The position numbers and the translations under genes are program-made. Below, in pieces: positions 6,462 through 13,470 of a stretch of 15,132 nucleotides of DNA. The notes under the pieces are model-generated. The model was not told the origin of the DNA. It did no database searches and saw only the letters and a list, made by a program, of their open reading frames with translations. Numbering within the stretch: the stretch's first letter is position 1; each line of letters starts with the position of its first letter. The DNA is from Lawsonibacter sp. (GTDB taxonomy: Bacteria > Bacillota > Clostridia > Oscillospirales > Oscillospiraceae), in assembly GCA_022798855.1 (NCBI GenBank), contig JAAWNI010000023.1:1-15132 (forward strand). Reading direction: 5' to 3'.

Positions 6462-7070
6462 TTACGCTTTCACGTCCACCGGCTCGTAGTTGGGGTCGGA
6501 GGAGGGGGGGACGTAGATGGGGCCGCCCAGGTATTTGATGACCACGTCGGGGCGCTGGGTGACGGTAAACTCGATGTCGCCGGGGGTGAACTCAAAGCTG
6601 CCCTCCCCCATCTTCCAGTCGATGGCCAGCTTATCCATCTCATAGCGGATGTTCATCTCGCCGGGGTCCCAGGTAATCTCGGCGCCCCCCTTGGGGATGA
6701 AGTCGATCCCTACGTTGGTCTTGACGTCCTTCATCATCGCTTCTTCCGCGAACTGGGTGACCAGCTCCTCGCCCACCTGCGCCTCCAGCAGGAGCTGGCC
6801 CTGGCGGGCGTAGGTGGCGGTGGCTTCGTAGGCGGCCTGCCGGCCCTTCTGGGCGTTCTGCTCCAGGTAGCGGGCCAGGGTGGGCGAGAGGGAATTGCGG
6901 GCCTCAAAGGTGTCAATATTGACCTTGATGGGACGGCTCTTGATCTGGAGGCTTCCATTGTCCCGGGAAATCTCCATCTCGGCGGTTCCTCTGGCGTACT
7001 CCAGTTTGGCGTTCGTGGTCTTCATCTCAATCTGAATGGGCACGGTTGTAATCTCAATCAACGGCTTCAT
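6462..7070 (-). CDS. DUF6470 family protein, YviE-like, flagellar gene cluster
   Basis: The product is 202 aa of unknown function. The order flgL - this gene - fliW - csrA is that of Bacillus subtilis yviE, and the opening IEITTVPIQIEMKTTNAKLEYARGT and the closing beta-rich part (about 118-190) fit DUF6470. It appears to have beta-rich ends and a helical centre (about 60-115). There is no signal peptide, membrane segment or catalytic motif. Its position suggests a role in filament or junction assembly, or in the CsrA/FliW control, but nothing in the sequence proves this. The ATG at 7070 has a poorly placed GGGAG 13 bases upstream, so initiation may be weak; no better start was seen. Confidence 0.8.
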   Translation of the reverse strand: MKPLIEITTVPIQIEMKTTNAKLEYARGTAEMEISRDNGSLQIKSRPIKVNIDTFEARNSLSPTLARYLEQNAQKGRQAAYEATATYARQGQLLLEAQVGEELVTQFAEEAMMKDVKTNVGIDFIPKGGAEITWDPGEMNIRYEMDKLAIDWKMGEGSFEFTPGDIEFTVTQRPDVVIKYLGGPIYVPPSSDPNYEPVDVKA

Positions 7071-7110
7071 CGCGTGACGCGCACTCCCTTCTTTTTTATT
7101 TCAGCTTCTG

Positions 7111-8574
7111 TCAGCGCATGTAGTCGATCAGCGACTGGCTGAGCAGCTGGTTGCCGATTTTAAGCGCGGCGTTGTAGCAGTACATATCCCAGGAAAAGCC
7201 GGAGATGGCTTCGGCCAGGTCCACCTGCTCGATGTCCAGGATCTCCGTGTTCAGCTCGCTGGCCTGGAGCTCCAGCCGCTCCTGGTTGGTCTGGAGGAAG
7301 GAGGCCCGGGCGTTCAGCTCCACGTGGTCGGCGGTCAGCGTCTCCTGGGCGGCCTTCAATTTGTCCATCAGGCGGTAGGCCTTGTCCTGGAGCTCCTCGC
7401 CGGTCAGGCCGGCGGCGGAGTTCTTGGCCAGCTCCGGGTTATAGCCCGGCGTAGGCTCCATGTCCTCGTCCCAAGTCTCGAAGACGTCGGCCAGCTCCCT
7501 CATGAGGATGGCGAAGTTCTTGGGGTCGCCGTCCTCGTCCACGCCGAAGTCGGTGTAGTTCAGGGCGGACAGGGCGCTGTTGAAATAGGTGCCCCGGACC
7601 GGGTTGTTGGCCCCCTTCTCCTGGGCGCCCATGCCCAGGTCGATATACATCTCCTCCTCGGACATCTCTTTCAGCTTGGCCAGGTCCCCCTGGTCCTTGT
7701 AGTAGGCGATCCAAGCGGAATCCATCTCAGTCGCTCCCACCAGGGGCATGTCGGTGGGCACGCCGTACTTATCTGTCGGGGGGGTGCCGCTGGCCGCCCA
7801 GGCGGGCTCCTCCGCGGTGGGCTTATCCTTGCTCTCGTGGCGGTAGTACTTAATCCAGCCCGCTTCAAGGTCAGTGATCGTGGCTCCGCCCTCGCTTCCG
7901 GCGCTGGTGGCGTAGTCGTTCAGCCAGCTCGGCTCCTGAGTTTCGGGCTTTTTGTCAGTCTGATGGGTGTAGTAATTATACCACGCTTCGTCGTTGTCCG
8001 TCCAGGTGCCGGCCCCCTGATTGACACCCCGCACCTCATTCAGCCAGTTAGGCTCCGGGGCGGTGGGCTTGCAGACCTGGCCGGCTTTGACGTTGATCCC
8101 CCGGTAGTACAGGTCCTCCCCCTTCCACTCGAAGGGGGCGTTCAGGCCGTCGTTGCCGGAGAAGATGAAGTGGTCGCCCAGCTGCTGGTTGAAGCCCTGG
8201 ACCATGGACTCAGCCGTCTCCCGCAGGACCTGGGCCAGCGCCTTGCGGCTTTCGCCGGAGGTGTCGTTGTTGCCCCGGATGGCGGAAATCTTCTCCATGG
8301 GGTTGACCAAGTCGTCCAGCATGCCCTGCACGTTGTTGTGGGCGGTGTTGAACTTGCTGTATACGTCCTTGGTGTTGGTGATCTGGTTCTGGGTCTGATA
8401 CCACTCCCGGCGCAGGCGGAAGGCCTGGGTGGCGGCCGCCGGGTCCTCGGCGTAGCTGTTGAAATTGCGCTGGGTCAGCACCTTGTCGGAGGAATCCGCC
8501 CGCTTCTTGGTGGAGTTTTGCAGATTATACCGGTAGGTGTTCATCATCATGTTTGTAGTAATGCGAAAGCCCAT
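7111..8574 (-). CDS. flgL: Hook-filament junction protein FlgL with repeat-containing insertion
   Basis: FlgL (HAP3) is exported through the flagellum and joins FlgK to the flagellin filament. The product is 487 aa, much longer than Bacillus subtilis FlgL (about 300). The N-terminus GFRITTNMMMNTYRYNLQ and the C-terminal GNQLLSQSLIDYMR are the conserved D0 helices, with SGNDG and FEWKGEDLYYRG (about 139-159) in D1. The added middle region (about 169-300) holds three copies of a unit of 40-48 residues: an EPxW box (W177, W217, W259) followed by an AWxxYY box (W198, W240, W288), with KP before each EP. It contains C168 and C466. The start has AAGGAGG 10 bases upstream, after the flgK stop. The insertion is probably a solvent-exposed domain. 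Confidence 0.93.
   Translation of the reverse strand: MGFRITTNMMMNTYRYNLQNSTKKRADSSDKVLTQRNFNSYAEDPAAATQAFRLRREWYQTQNQITNTKDVYSKFNTAHNNVQGMLDDLVNPMEKISAIRGNNDTSGESRKALAQVLRETAESMVQGFNQQLGDHFIFSGNDGLNAPFEWKGEDLYYRGINVKAGQVCKPTAPEPNWLNEVRGVNQGAGTWTDNDEAWYNYYTHQTDKKPETQEPSWLNDYATSAGSEGGATITDLEAGWIKYYRHESKDKPTAEEPAWAASGTPPTDKYGVPTDMPLVGATEMDSAWIAYYKDQGDLAKLKEMSEEEMYIDLGMGAQEKGANNPVRGTYFNSALSALNYTDFGVDEDGDPKNFAILMRELADVFETWDEDMEPTPGYNPELAKNSAAGLTGEELQDKAYRLMDKLKAAQETLTADHVELNARASFLQTNQERLELQASELNTEILDIEQVDLAEAISGFSWDMYCYNAALKIGNQLLSQSLIDYMR
7684..8070 (-). repeat. Three imperfect ~42-residue repeats inside flgL
   Basis: Residues 169-297 of the FlgL product form three units. The EPxW boxes are spaced 40 and 42 residues apart and the AWxxYY boxes 42 and 48 apart. 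The linkers between boxes vary. The protein pattern is clear while DNA identity is low, so this is an old duplication. Confidence 0.7.
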
Positions 8575-8593
8575 GTTCAGCTTACCTCCTTAT

Positions 8594-10882
8594 TTAGATC
8601 GTGCCGTTGATCAGCTTATCCAGCATGGAGTCCAGGGTGGTCATCAGCTGGCAGGCGGCGGCATAGGATTTTTGGAACATCATCATGCTGGTGGCTTCCT
8701 CGTTCAGGTCTACGCCGGAGACGCTCTGGCGCTGGTTGTCCAGGCTGAGGGAGGTAAGCTCAAAGCTGGTGTACTGCGTGGTGGTGGTCTGCTGGTCGGT
8801 GGCCAGGATGTTGTTGATATCGGCCAGGCGCTGCTGGAAGGTGCCCTTGAAATAGGTCCGGTTCCCCTCGTCCGCGTCGGGCACGAGGTCGCTGATGTCG
8901 TCCGCCTTGTACTCCATCTGCTCCCCCATCATGCCGATCATGTGGTAGATGTTGTCGTCGGCGGTGGTGTTCTCAAAGGGATTGTAGTTCTTGCTGGGCA
9001 GAAGCCGGGTGGAGCCCACCGCCCAGTCCTTGGCGATGGAGATGTTGGCGGCGGTGATATTCTCGTAGTCGTTGCTGTCGCCGCTGGTGCTGAACAGAAT
9101 GCCGCCGCCGTACTTCTCCTTGCCGTGGCCCCTTTCGGTCAGATGGGTTTCCTGCACCTTCTTCACCGCAGACTGGAGCTCAGGGGGCAGGTCCCGCAGG
9201 TCGGTGCGCACCAGATACTCCTGGGCTTCATCCGCTGAAAGGCCCGAGGCCATCAGCGCGTCGTAAACCGCTTTTACGTCGGCATCGGTGGGTGGCCTCT
9301 CGGTCAAGCTGCAAATTGGATGATCGGGGTCATTGGGGTCGTCGTACAGGTCGTATACCTCATTTCCTTTGGCGCTGATCTTCGTCTCGTAGCCCAGGAA
9401 GACCTTTTCCAGAATGGGGTCGCCGTTGCCGTCCGTCCCCTCTACTGTGTTGGCTTTGTTGAAGCTGTCGGCGAACTTCCGGGCCAGGGCGTCCAGGGCC
9501 CGCTGGTAGTAGGGGATGCCCCGCTTGATGTTGGCGTTGGGGTCGAACTTGATATCGTCCTTGCTGGCGAACTCGCCCTCCTCGGTGAGCAGCTCCCGCT
9601 TGGCCTGGAGCGAGCCGTAGAGGTCGTTGTCCCCCAGGTCCACCGTCTCGGTGATTTCCTTGCCGTACTCGTCCCTGATATAGCGGCCCCTCTCGTCCAC
9701 CAGGGGCGCCAGCTGCATCCAGAGCCGGTTGGAGTCAGAGCCCGCCTTGGCGTTGTCCACCATGGCGGCCTGGTCCGGGTCGTCTGTGGGGTCGCCGTTG
9801 GCGTCCAGATACTTCATGCCGCCCTCAAAAGCCGGGTCATAGACGGAATCCGGGTCGACATTGCCTACGCCTTCAAGCTGTTCCCTGGTCGCCAGGTTGT
9901 TCAGCATCAGCGCACCGTTCGCGTCCTGCATGGCTTCACGCTCGTTATCCGTCAGCACAATTTTCGGCGGAGTGCTGCCAGTATCGCTCTCCCGGCTGAT
10001 ATACTGCATCCCCTTGGGGTTCTCCGGGTCATAGTCCGGGTTCCGGGCCGCAGCCATCTCCGGCATGGACAGCTGCGTGCCGTAAATGCCGTTGATCAGA
10101 TAGGTGGGGGGGGTGCCGGAGCCGGCCAGGGTGATGGACAGCTTCTCCACGCTGGTAAACTCGTCCACCGGCTCCATGCTGTACTGCACCTCGATCTTCA
10201 TATAGGAGGACAGCTTGTCGATGAGCACGTTGCGCTTGTCCCGCAGCTCCAGGGCCTGCTCGTGGTGGAGGCCCGCCTGGCGGATCTGGGCGTTCAGGTC
10301 GCGGATCTGGGTCAGGATGGTGTTTACCTTCTTCACGTCGCCCTGGAGGTCGGCCATCTGGTTGTCCTTCACCCGGACCAGGGTCTTGGCGTAGGTGTTG
10401 AACAGGTCCACCAGGCTCTCGGCAGAGCCCCGGACGGTGGTGTCGAACACGTCGTCGCTGACCCGGTTGTTGTAGCCCTGCAATTGGCTCAGGAAGTCGT
10501 TGAACTGGGCTTCGATCACGCCGAAGTCCTGGTTGCCCCGGCCCACCTCGTCCAGGATGTTGGACAACTGCTGCAGGCCCTTCATCCGGGCCTCGTAGAA
10601 GCCCACGCTGGCCTGCTCGTCCCGGTAGAGGATGTCCAGGTAGGGGTCCCGCAGCTGGGACACCTGGTCCACCAGCACGCCGTAGCCGATGTCCAGGTTG
10701 AAGCCGCTGGCGATGCGGGCGCTGCCCGCAGAGTGGAGCGACACCAGGTCGGCCCGCTGGCGGGTGTATCCGTTGGTGTTGATGTTGGCAATGTTGTTGC
10801 CCGTCACATTCAAAGAGGCCTGCGCGCCGTAGATTCCCAGCCGCGCGGCGGTAAAGGAACCAAAAGTACCAATAACAGCCAT
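8594..10882 (-). CDS. flgK: Hook-filament junction protein FlgK, enlarged
   Basis: FlgK (HAP1) caps the hook and connects it to FlgL. The product is 762 aa, well above the usual 500-650. The N-terminus GSFTAARLGIYGAQASLNV and TGNNIANINTNGYTRQR is the conserved flagellar rod/hook/HAP signature, and the C-terminus VSGVDLNEEATSMMMFQKSY is the matching D0 helix. The extra length lies mainly between about 270 and 420. It is Asp/Asn/Pro-rich and carries a degenerate duplication (YDP...GM-Y boxes at Y284 and Y348) and an EF-hand-like DANGDPTDD (360-368). Start ATG at 10882 has AAGGAG 9 bases upstream. A frame from 11002 reaches further but is mostly the flgN end and has no ribosome site. Confidence 0.94.
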   Translation of the reverse strand: MAVIGTFGSFTAARLGIYGAQASLNVTGNNIANINTNGYTRQRADLVSLHSAGSARIASGFNLDIGYGVLVDQVSQLRDPYLDILYRDEQASVGFYEARMKGLQQLSNILDEVGRGNQDFGVIEAQFNDFLSQLQGYNNRVSDDVFDTTVRGSAESLVDLFNTYAKTLVRVKDNQMADLQGDVKKVNTILTQIRDLNAQIRQAGLHHEQALELRDKRNVLIDKLSSYMKIEVQYSMEPVDEFTSVEKLSITLAGSGTPPTYLINGIYGTQLSMPEMAAARNPDYDPENPKGMQYISRESDTGSTPPKIVLTDNEREAMQDANGALMLNNLATREQLEGVGNVDPDSVYDPAFEGGMKYLDANGDPTDDPDQAAMVDNAKAGSDSNRLWMQLAPLVDERGRYIRDEYGKEITETVDLGDNDLYGSLQAKRELLTEEGEFASKDDIKFDPNANIKRGIPYYQRALDALARKFADSFNKANTVEGTDGNGDPILEKVFLGYETKISAKGNEVYDLYDDPNDPDHPICSLTERPPTDADVKAVYDALMASGLSADEAQEYLVRTDLRDLPPELQSAVKKVQETHLTERGHGKEKYGGGILFSTSGDSNDYENITAANISIAKDWAVGSTRLLPSKNYNPFENTTADDNIYHMIGMMGEQMEYKADDISDLVPDADEGNRTYFKGTFQQRLADINNILATDQQTTTTQYTSFELTSLSLDNQRQSVSGVDLNEEATSMMMFQKSYAAACQLMTTLDSMLDKLINGTI
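9659..10042 (-). repeat. Degenerate duplication inside flgK
   Basis: Residues about 281-345 and 346-408 of FlgK align: YDP at 284-286 and 348-350, GM at 291-292 and 355-356, and Y at 294 and 358 are all 64 residues apart. The later part aligns only with a gap of about 8 residues (AM at 317-318 and 373-374). The match is at protein level only. Confidence 0.5.
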
Positions 10883-10916
10883 AGCTTTGTTCTCCTTTTT
10901 ATCCCATCGGGCGCGG

Positions 10917-11366
10917 TCAGGCCCGGAAATCGGTTTGGTGGTTCTTCCGCTGCTCCTCCGCCTGGGCGGCGTCGCCGGCCCGGACGGCCTGGACCCGCTC
11001 AATGGCCCGCAGGTTCAGCTCCAGGGTGTTCCGGGCCGCCTTGCTGGCGCTTTGGAAGATCTCGTACTGCCGGCGCAGCTCCTCCGCCACGCCCTTCACC
11101 TCCAGCCGGAGCTCCTCCGGGCTGTGGTTCGCCAGCTCCCGGAGGGTGACGCCCTTCAGCCCCAAGGCGGCCAGCATGGCGTCCCGCTTCTGGTCATAGC
11201 CCCGCAGCGACAGGCTCAGCACCTGCTCCCGCTTCATGCACTCCTCCACCCCGGCCAGGTCGCCGGCGGCGGCCGCCGCGTTTTTGTCCCGCTCCACCTG
11301 GGTCAGCTGCCCCAGGGTCTTGCTTAGGTTCCGGAGCAGCTTTAAATAGTCCTGCCAGCTTGCCAT
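10917..11366 (-). CDS. flgN: Flagellar chaperone FlgN-like protein
   Basis: FlgN is the export chaperone for FlgK and FlgL. The product is 149 aa and almost all helical, with coiled coils at about 5-60 and 83-130 and no signal peptide or membrane segment. Sequence identity within this family is low, so the call rests on the all-helical pattern, the length and the position between flgM and flgK, as for Bacillus subtilis yvyG. The ATG abuts the TAG stop of flgM (TAGATG), and GGAGG inside the flgM end lies 8 bases upstream, implying coupled translation. The gap to flgK is 34 bases. Confidence 0.85.
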   Translation of the reverse strand: MASWQDYLKLLRNLSKTLGQLTQVERDKNAAAAAGDLAGVEECMKREQVLSLSLRGYDQKRDAMLAALGLKGVTLRELANHSPEELRLEVKGVAEELRRQYEIFQSASKAARNTLELNLRAIERVQAVRAGDAAQAEEQRKNHQTDFRA

Positions 11367-11675
11367 CTATTCATCCTCCGTCATCAGAAGCATCCGGGCC
11401 GCCGTCTCCCGGGCGTCGGGCCGGTACTCCCCGGAGGAGACCTGCTGGCGCAGGTCCTGTATCTTGCCCGTGGTGTTAAAGGTGCGCACCTGCTGGGACA
11501 GGCTGGCCGCCATCTCCCGGAAGCTGGGGGCGGACTCCTGTCCGGCGGGGGCGGACAGCTTGATCTGGTCAAACTGCCCCTCCGCACCCCGGGCGCGCTG
11601 GGCCGCCGGGGACCGGGGCGCTCCGGCCGCAGGAACCGGCGCGGCCGGGAACCGCTCTGACCTTCTTATCATCAT
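11367..11675 (-). CDS. flgM: Anti-sigma-28 factor FlgM
   Basis: FlgM binds the flagellar sigma factor and is exported when the hook is complete, releasing late gene expression. The product is 102 aa. The first 45 residues are Pro/Ala/Arg-rich and likely disordered. The C-terminal half has the family pattern: IQDLRQQVSSGEYRPDARET followed by AARML, matching the sigma-binding helices of FlgM. Two adjacent ATGs exist; AGGAGG lies 8 bases before the first. It heads the transcript and is the first of seven flagellar genes. A candidate sigma-28 promoter and a leader hairpin lie just upstream. Confidence 0.9.
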   Translation of the reverse strand: MMIRRSERFPAAPVPAAGAPRSPAAQRARGAEGQFDQIKLSAPAGQESAPSFREMAASLSQQVRTFNTTGKIQDLRQQVSSGEYRPDARETAARMLLMTEDE

Positions 11676-11693
11676 ATCGAAAACCTCCTGAAA

Positions 11694-11713
11694 GCCCCTC
11701 TCGGGGAGGGGGC
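11694..11713 (-). promoter_or_regulatory. Leader hairpin just before flgM ribosome site
   Basis: GCCCCTC (11694-11700) pairs with GAGGGGGC (11706-11713) with one bulge. In the leftward mRNA it sits directly upstream of the AGGAGG of flgM, and its CCCCTCC arm could also pair with that site. A control role is inference. Confidence 0.35.
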
Positions 11714-11745
11714 GTATCGCTTCTAAAAATCATTCCGCATTACTT

Positions 11746-11772
11746 TTATCGGTCTGTTCCGCCCAAAACATA
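11746..11772 (-). promoter_or_regulatory. Candidate sigma-28 (sigma-D) promoter of flgM
   Basis: On the minus strand ACCGATAA (11746-11753) matches the sigma-28 -10 element GCCGATAA in 7 of 8 bases. TATG (11769-11772) lies 15 bases upstream where TAAA is expected, 2 of 4 bases. Sigma-28 control of flgM is known in Bacillus subtilis. The -35 match is weak. Confidence 0.5.
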
Positions 11773-11886
11773 ACATGGGAAAAGAAATTTTTTCATGGCG
11801 GGGCTGGGCGGCGCCTGCGCCCGGATCATAGTATGGCTGTGGGGGCATGGCCTTTGGAGGTTTTTCCCGGCCCGCCAATTTTACCA

Positions 11887-11915
11887 TTGCGTCCTGGAGA
11901 TTTTTCCATTATAAT
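11887..11915 (+). promoter_or_regulatory. Candidate sigma-A promoter of the pilZ gene
   Basis: On the plus strand TTGCGT (11887-11892), a 17-base spacer, and a perfect TATAAT (11910-11915). Transcription would start near 11922, giving a leader of about 44 bases before the ATG. Confidence 0.65.
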
Positions 11916-11946
11916 ATATGCGGGCCTTTCGGCCTGCCGCATATAT
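11914..11946. promoter_or_regulatory. 33-bp palindrome overlapping the pilZ promoter, candidate operator
   Basis: ATATATGCGG (11914-11923) and CCGCATATAT (11937-11946) are perfect inverted repeats, with GCC/GGC inside. The left arm overlaps the -10 box and the predicted start site. If transcription starts near 11922, most of the left arm is not transcribed, which favours a DNA binding site over an RNA hairpin. Confidence 0.5.
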
Positions 11947-11965
11947 TGAGAAAAGGTGGAGGCAC

Positions 11966-12592
11966 ATGTTATCTTTTTATTACTGCAAAAAGGCTGAGAT
12001 TTTCGACGCCGCCAACGATCGGATGGTCCCCGCCGCCGTCAGCACCGGCGCGATGGACAGCCTTCTCATCACCGTGTCCCGGGACTACGTCCACAAGTCC
12101 GGCGATCCCGTTGAAATATTGTTCTACGACCCCATCCAGGGGCTTGCCACCTGCCGCTGCATGCTCACCTCCCCCCTGAACGTGGACCGCCAGAACCGCT
12201 CCTTCCGCTGCCAGGTGCTGGAGATCATCTCCCGGAACCAAAGAAGGCAGGATATCAAGATCTCCCTGACCTCCAAGGTCACCGTCACCCTGGAGCGCCC
12301 GGACCGCACCCTGGAGGCCCCAGCCACCCTCTACAACATCAGCGCCGGCGGGGTCTATCTGGTCACCGACCTGGAGCTGAAGCCGGGGGAGCAGCTGTCC
12401 TTCTATTTCCACGACGCCGGCGGCACCATCCCCCTCACCGCCCAGGTGCTCCGGGTGGAGACGCGCCCCGACCGCTACAGCCGCCCCGTTGTGGGCTACG
12501 GCTGCCAGTTCGTGGATATGGCCAATATGTACGAGCTCCAACTGCGCAGCTTCGTGTTTAAGGAGGAGCGGCGCATCCACTCGGGAAAATAA
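11966..12592 (+). CDS. PilZ-domain protein, possible c-di-GMP-dependent flagellar brake
   Basis: The product is 208 aa. An N-terminal beta-rich domain (about 1-90) resembles the YcgR-type N-domain, and a PilZ domain follows (about 92-197). The PilZ NxSxxG motif is present (N124, S126, G129). The arginine motif is RRQDIKI (93-99), so the expected final Arg of RxxxR is Lys98. PilZ proteins such as YcgR and Bacillus YpfA (MotI) bind c-di-GMP and slow the flagellar motor, and length and location beside flgM fit that role, but the Lys makes ligand binding less sure. The ATG at 11966 follows GGTGGAGG. An upstream ATG at 11918 is rejected because it lies in the palindrome. No signal or membrane segment. 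Confidence 0.8.
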   Translation: MLSFYYCKKAEIFDAANDRMVPAAVSTGAMDSLLITVSRDYVHKSGDPVEILFYDPIQGLATCRCMLTSPLNVDRQNRSFRCQVLEIISRNQRRQDIKISLTSKVTVTLERPDRTLEAPATLYNISAGGVYLVTDLELKPGEQLSFYFHDAGGTIPLTAQVLRVETRPDRYSRPVVGYGCQFVDMANMYELQLRSFVFKEERRIHSGK

Positions 12593-12613
12593 GGAGCCCC
12601 CGGTCATGAAACC

Positions 12614-12645
12614 AAAAGCCCGGAGCCATCGCCCCGGGCTTTTTC
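12614..12645. terminator. Bidirectional terminator between pilZ and DUF378 genes
   Basis: AAAAGCCCGG (12614-12623) pairs with CCGGGCTTTT (12634-12643), a 10-bp stem with a 10-base loop. On the plus strand it ends in five T; on the minus strand it ends in four T. The two flanking genes are convergent, so it can serve both. Confidence 0.8.
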
Positions 12646-12680
12646 TAAGAGCCTGTATCCGCACTGCCGCCTGAACGGGT

Positions 12681-12893
12681 TCAGCGCCGTTCTTCCACAG
12701 GGTCCCTGTCTCGGAACAGCAGCGTAACGCACCACACGGCGGACAGCCCAACCAGCGTGTAGATCACCCGGCTGATCATGCTGCCGGAACCGCCGCAGGC
12801 AAAGGCCACCAGGTCAAATTGGAACAGGCCGACGCTGCCCCAGTTCAGGCCGCCGATAATCAGCAGCGTCAGGGCGATTTTGTCCATAACCAT
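12681..12893 (-). CDS. DUF378 family small membrane protein (YuzA-like)
   Basis: The product is 70 aa of unknown function. Two hydrophobic segments (about 5-32 and 40-60) and the pattern LTLLIIGGLNWGSVGLFQFDLV with GSG-S-ISRVIYTLVGLSAV are typical of DUF378. The charged tail RDRDPVEERR is probably cytoplasmic. The ATG at 12893 is preferred: AAGGAGG lies 8 bases upstream. An in-frame GTG at 12902 overlaps that site and is not used. It is alone between convergent pilZ and co-directional cdd. A hairpin may mask its ribosome site (next entry). Confidence 0.85.
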   Translation of the reverse strand: MVMDKIALTLLIIGGLNWGSVGLFQFDLVAFACGGSGSMISRVIYTLVGLSAVWCVTLLFRDRDPVEERR

Positions 12894-12900
12894 GTCAGAC

Positions 12901-12926
12901 ACCTCCTTATTTCGGGTTCCGGAGGT
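12901..12926 (-). promoter_or_regulatory. Inverted repeat masking the DUF378 ribosome site
   Basis: In the leftward mRNA ACCTCC (12921-12926 of the plus strand) precedes GGAGGT (12901-12906), the ribosome site, by 14 bases. Pairing would hide the site in a 6-bp stem. The pairing is visible; its use as control is inference. Confidence 0.4.
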
Positions 12927-12996
12927 AGTTTATACCCTTTTCCGCCAATTATGCGGCTGTATTTCGGAAAAAAATGCCAACGCGCCGGCTTCCCCC

Positions 12997-13392
12997 TTAT
13001 TCCAGCGACTTGGGCCCAAAGCCGTAAGGAAGCAGCTGGGACAGCGGAACCTCCCGATAGCCGCCGTCCCTCCGGGCCGCAAGCACCCGCAGGTTTGGCG
13101 CGAACTCATACAGCATCTGCCGGCAGGCCCCGCAGGGCCAGCAGTAGTCCTCCCCCTGCCCCGCGATGGCGATGGCCGTCCAGCCCTCCCGGCAGCCCTC
13201 GCTCACCGCCTTCAATATGGCGGTGCGCTCGGCGCAGATGGTGGAGCCATACGCGGCGTTCTCCACGTTGCAGCCGGTGAATACCCGGCCGTCCTCCGTG
13301 AGCAGCGCCGCCCCCACCGGAAAATGGGAGTAGGGCACGTAGGAAAATTGATGCATCTCGACCGCTTTTTGAATCAGCTCCTGGTCAGTCAT
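12997..13392 (-). CDS. cdd: Cytidine deaminase
   Basis: Converts cytidine or deoxycytidine to uridine or deoxyuridine plus ammonia in pyrimidine salvage, in the cytoplasm. The product is 131 aa, the usual length of the small tetrameric type. Visible motifs are the substrate-loop YSHFPVGAAL, then the zinc-binding C53, C87 and C90 with catalytic E55 (CAE at 53-55, PCGAC at 86-90). The ATG start has GGGAGG 8 bases upstream. A sigma-A-like promoter lies just to the right. The neighbouring genes have no clear metabolic link. Confidence 0.95.
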   Translation of the reverse strand: MTDQELIQKAVEMHQFSYVPYSHFPVGAALLTEDGRVFTGCNVENAAYGSTICAERTAILKAVSEGCREGWTAIAIAGQGEDYCWPCGACRQMLYEFAPNLRVLAARRDGGYREVPLSQLLPYGFGPKSLE

Positions 13393-13426
13393 GGCGGTGG
13401 CCTCCCTTTTTTATAGTGTATCCCTT

Positions 13427-13455
13427 ATTATAGTACACCCCACTCTATTACACAA
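13427..13455 (-). promoter_or_regulatory. Candidate sigma-A promoter of cdd
   Basis: On the minus strand TTGTGT (13450-13455), a 17-base spacer, then a perfect TATAAT (13427-13432). It would start cdd about 25-30 bases before the ATG. It overlaps the region upstream of the divergent HAD gene. Confidence 0.6.
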
Positions 13456-13470
13456 GGACGGGACAGGAAA

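Noticed and set aside
8594..11002. Longer flgK from 11002
   Set aside because: The first 40 residues come from the flgN frame and lack a ribosome site; ATG at 10882 opens the conserved D0 helix.
9320..11149. Plus-strand open frame of 609 codons opposite flgK
   Set aside because: It is a shadow of flgK with no family motif.
11918..12592. Longer pilZ from 11918
   Set aside because: The ATG is inside the palindrome and before the predicted start of transcription.
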